Source: Desulfosporosinus orientis DSM 765
GTDB lineage: Bacteria; Bacillota; Desulfitobacteriia; Desulfitobacteriales; Desulfitobacteriaceae
DNA: 64,000 bases
Assembly: GCF_000235605.1 (NCBI RefSeq)
Contig: NC_016584.1
Coordinates: forward strand, 918,001-982,000
Reading direction: 5' to 3'
This document shows positions 63,105-64,000 of the stretch, piece after piece; the stretch's first letter is position 1; every line of letters begins with the position of its first letter. The translations under genes were made by a program, and so were the position numbers. Under the pieces are notes generated by a model. The model was not told the DNA's origin and did not search any database. It saw nothing but the letters and a program-made list of their open reading frames with translations.

Positions 63105-63617
63105 ATGGAGTTTAGGGATCATATACGAGTTATTATGGATTTTCCCAAAGAGGGGATTTCCTACAAGGATGTTACCACGCTGTTGAAAAATGGAGAAATG
63201 TATCATGCAGCTATTGATGAGCTTGTGGAAAGAATTAAGCCGTGGAAGCCTGACGTCATCGTTGGCCCTGAAGCAAGAGGGTTCCTTTTCGGTGCGCCCG
63301 TTGCTTATGCTTTAGGAGTCGGCTTTGTCCCAGTTCGCAAGCCGGGTAAATTGCCCGCTCAGACAGTTTCTGAGACTTATGCTTTAGAATATGGCTTCGA
63401 CACTTTAGAGGTCCATGCAGATGCTATTCATCCCGGTGAACGTGTCGTCGTGGTTGACGATTTGTTGGCAACGGGTGGTACAACTCTGGCAACTGCAAAC
63501 CTAATGAAAAAGATTGGGGCAGAAATGGTGGGAATGGGTTTCTTGATTGAACTGGCGTTTTTGAAGGGACGAGAAAAATTAGCGGATTACTCAGTCTTTT
63601 CTCTGGTTGAATACTAA
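63105..63617 (+). CDS. apt: Adenine phosphoribosyltransferase
   Basis: 170 residues. Salvages adenine to AMP. PRPP-binding motif [13 protein letters not shown] and the typical N-terminus [20 protein letters not shown] (split, [18 protein letters not shown]). GGCGG/AAGG precedes the ATG. Adjacent recJ and relA give the usual recJ-apt-relA order. Confidence 0.97.
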   Translation: MEFRDHIRVIMDFPKEGISYKDVTTLLKNGEMYHAAIDELVERIKPWKPDVIVGPEARGFLFGAPVAYALGVGFVPVRKPGKLPAQTVSETYALEYGFDTLEVHADAIHPGERVVVVDDLLATGGTTLATANLMKKIGAEMVGMGFLIELAFLKGREKLADYSVFSLVEY

Positions 63618-63696
63618 TTGAAGGTTGAAGTATTTGGGTTTATCGGTAGCCTAGTGGTAGATCGAGCGTTTTAGCGCGGATGAGAGGAGTTCACCT

Positions 63697-64000
63697 ATGT
63701 CTTTCGCGGAATTATTGGTAAAAATGAAAAAGAAATCTCCCCAGGCGCGTCTAGCAATCGTGGACAAGGCCTACCATTTTGCTGAAGTGGCACACAGAAA
63801 TCAACTGCGCAACTCTGGGGAAGACTATATTTTACATCCCTTGGAAGTTGCTCAGATATTGGTAGAACTTGAAATGGATGAAGCGACTATTGCAGCAGCG
63901 TTACTGCATGATGTTGTAGAAGATACAGAATATACCATTGCAGATATCGAGAAAAATTTTGGCGAGGAAATAGCGCTGCTTGTTGACGGGGTAACCAAAC
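63697..64000 (+). CDS. relA: GTP pyrophosphokinase RelA/SpoT (3' end cut by window)
   Basis: First 101 codons of the (p)ppGpp synthetase/hydrolase. MSFAELLVKMKK start with GAGAGGAG upstream. The HD hydrolase domain begins with GEDYILHPLEVAQIL and LLHDVVEDTEYT. Runs off the end of the window. Confidence 0.95.
   Translation, partial: MSFAELLVKMKKKSPQARLAIVDKAYHFAEVAHRNQLRNSGEDYILHPLEVAQILVELEMDEATIAAALLHDVVEDTEYTIADIEKNFGEEIALLVDGVTK

Noticed and set aside
63645-63680. tRNA-like string GTAGCCTAGTGGTAGA between apt and relA
   Set aside because: It resembles only a D-arm; no acceptor, anticodon or T-arm can be folded around it.

Overview
The window reads as chromosomal DNA of a spore-forming, low-GC Firmicute of the Peptococcaceae, most like Desulfosporosinus or Desulfitobacterium. 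This rests on the 16S rRNA sequence, spore genes (an alpha/beta SASP, SpoIID, YjcZ-like miniproteins), strong GGAGG ribosome binding sites with many GTG and TTG starts, and a respiratory [NiFe] hydrogenase with a nickel maturation set. The genus is inferred by eye and was not computed.

Layout. 1-2044 is the 3' part of recQ. 2045-7505 is a complete rRNA operon (two promoters, 16S, 23S, 5S, strong terminator), followed by a degenerate 5S-like copy set among palindromes. 8.0-22.1 kb is nickel and hydrogen territory: a soluble chemoreceptor-like protein with a LarA-family nickel enzyme, hypAB, the minus-strand operon hyaABCD, then hypFCDE, a DUF3842 gene and cysK. 22.2-34.9 kb is housekeeping: yebC, a BofC-like gene, ruvCAB, spoIID, queA, tgt, yajC, an EcsC-like gene, an HD hydrolase, secDF and a lipoprotein polysaccharide deacetylase. 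35.0-36.2 kb holds six tandem hydrophobic miniprotein genes and a tiny Trp/Gly-rich ORF on the other strand. 36.4-38.1 kb has a membrane protein and a cation-efflux gene behind a likely NiCo riboswitch.

The most interesting part is 38.45-60.93 kb. A 22.5-kb Tn554-like element has inserted into recJ, exactly inside the codons for the catalytic DYDVDG motif. recJ resumes at 60.93 kb and is followed by apt and relA, the usual Firmicute order. The left end of the element carries three tyrosine recombinases and a TnpC-like protein. Directly behind them lies a complete element-borne RecJ. Its DYDVDG codons are recoded at almost every third position, so the insertion site is destroyed while the protein motif is kept. 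This looks like built-in replacement of the gene the element breaks. One recombinase is itself interrupted by an IS21-family element with a 5-bp target duplication, and the original frame can be rebuilt exactly.

The rest of the element is defence-like cargo: a reverse transcriptase flanked by an inverted pair of related non-coding elements, a zinc-ribbon miniprotein, a Hachiman-like HamA/HamB pair, an AbrB-like protein, a nuclease-like orphan, a broken XRE regulator and a DUF262-type (GmrSD-like) protein. Its base composition is much more AT-rich than the host flanks.
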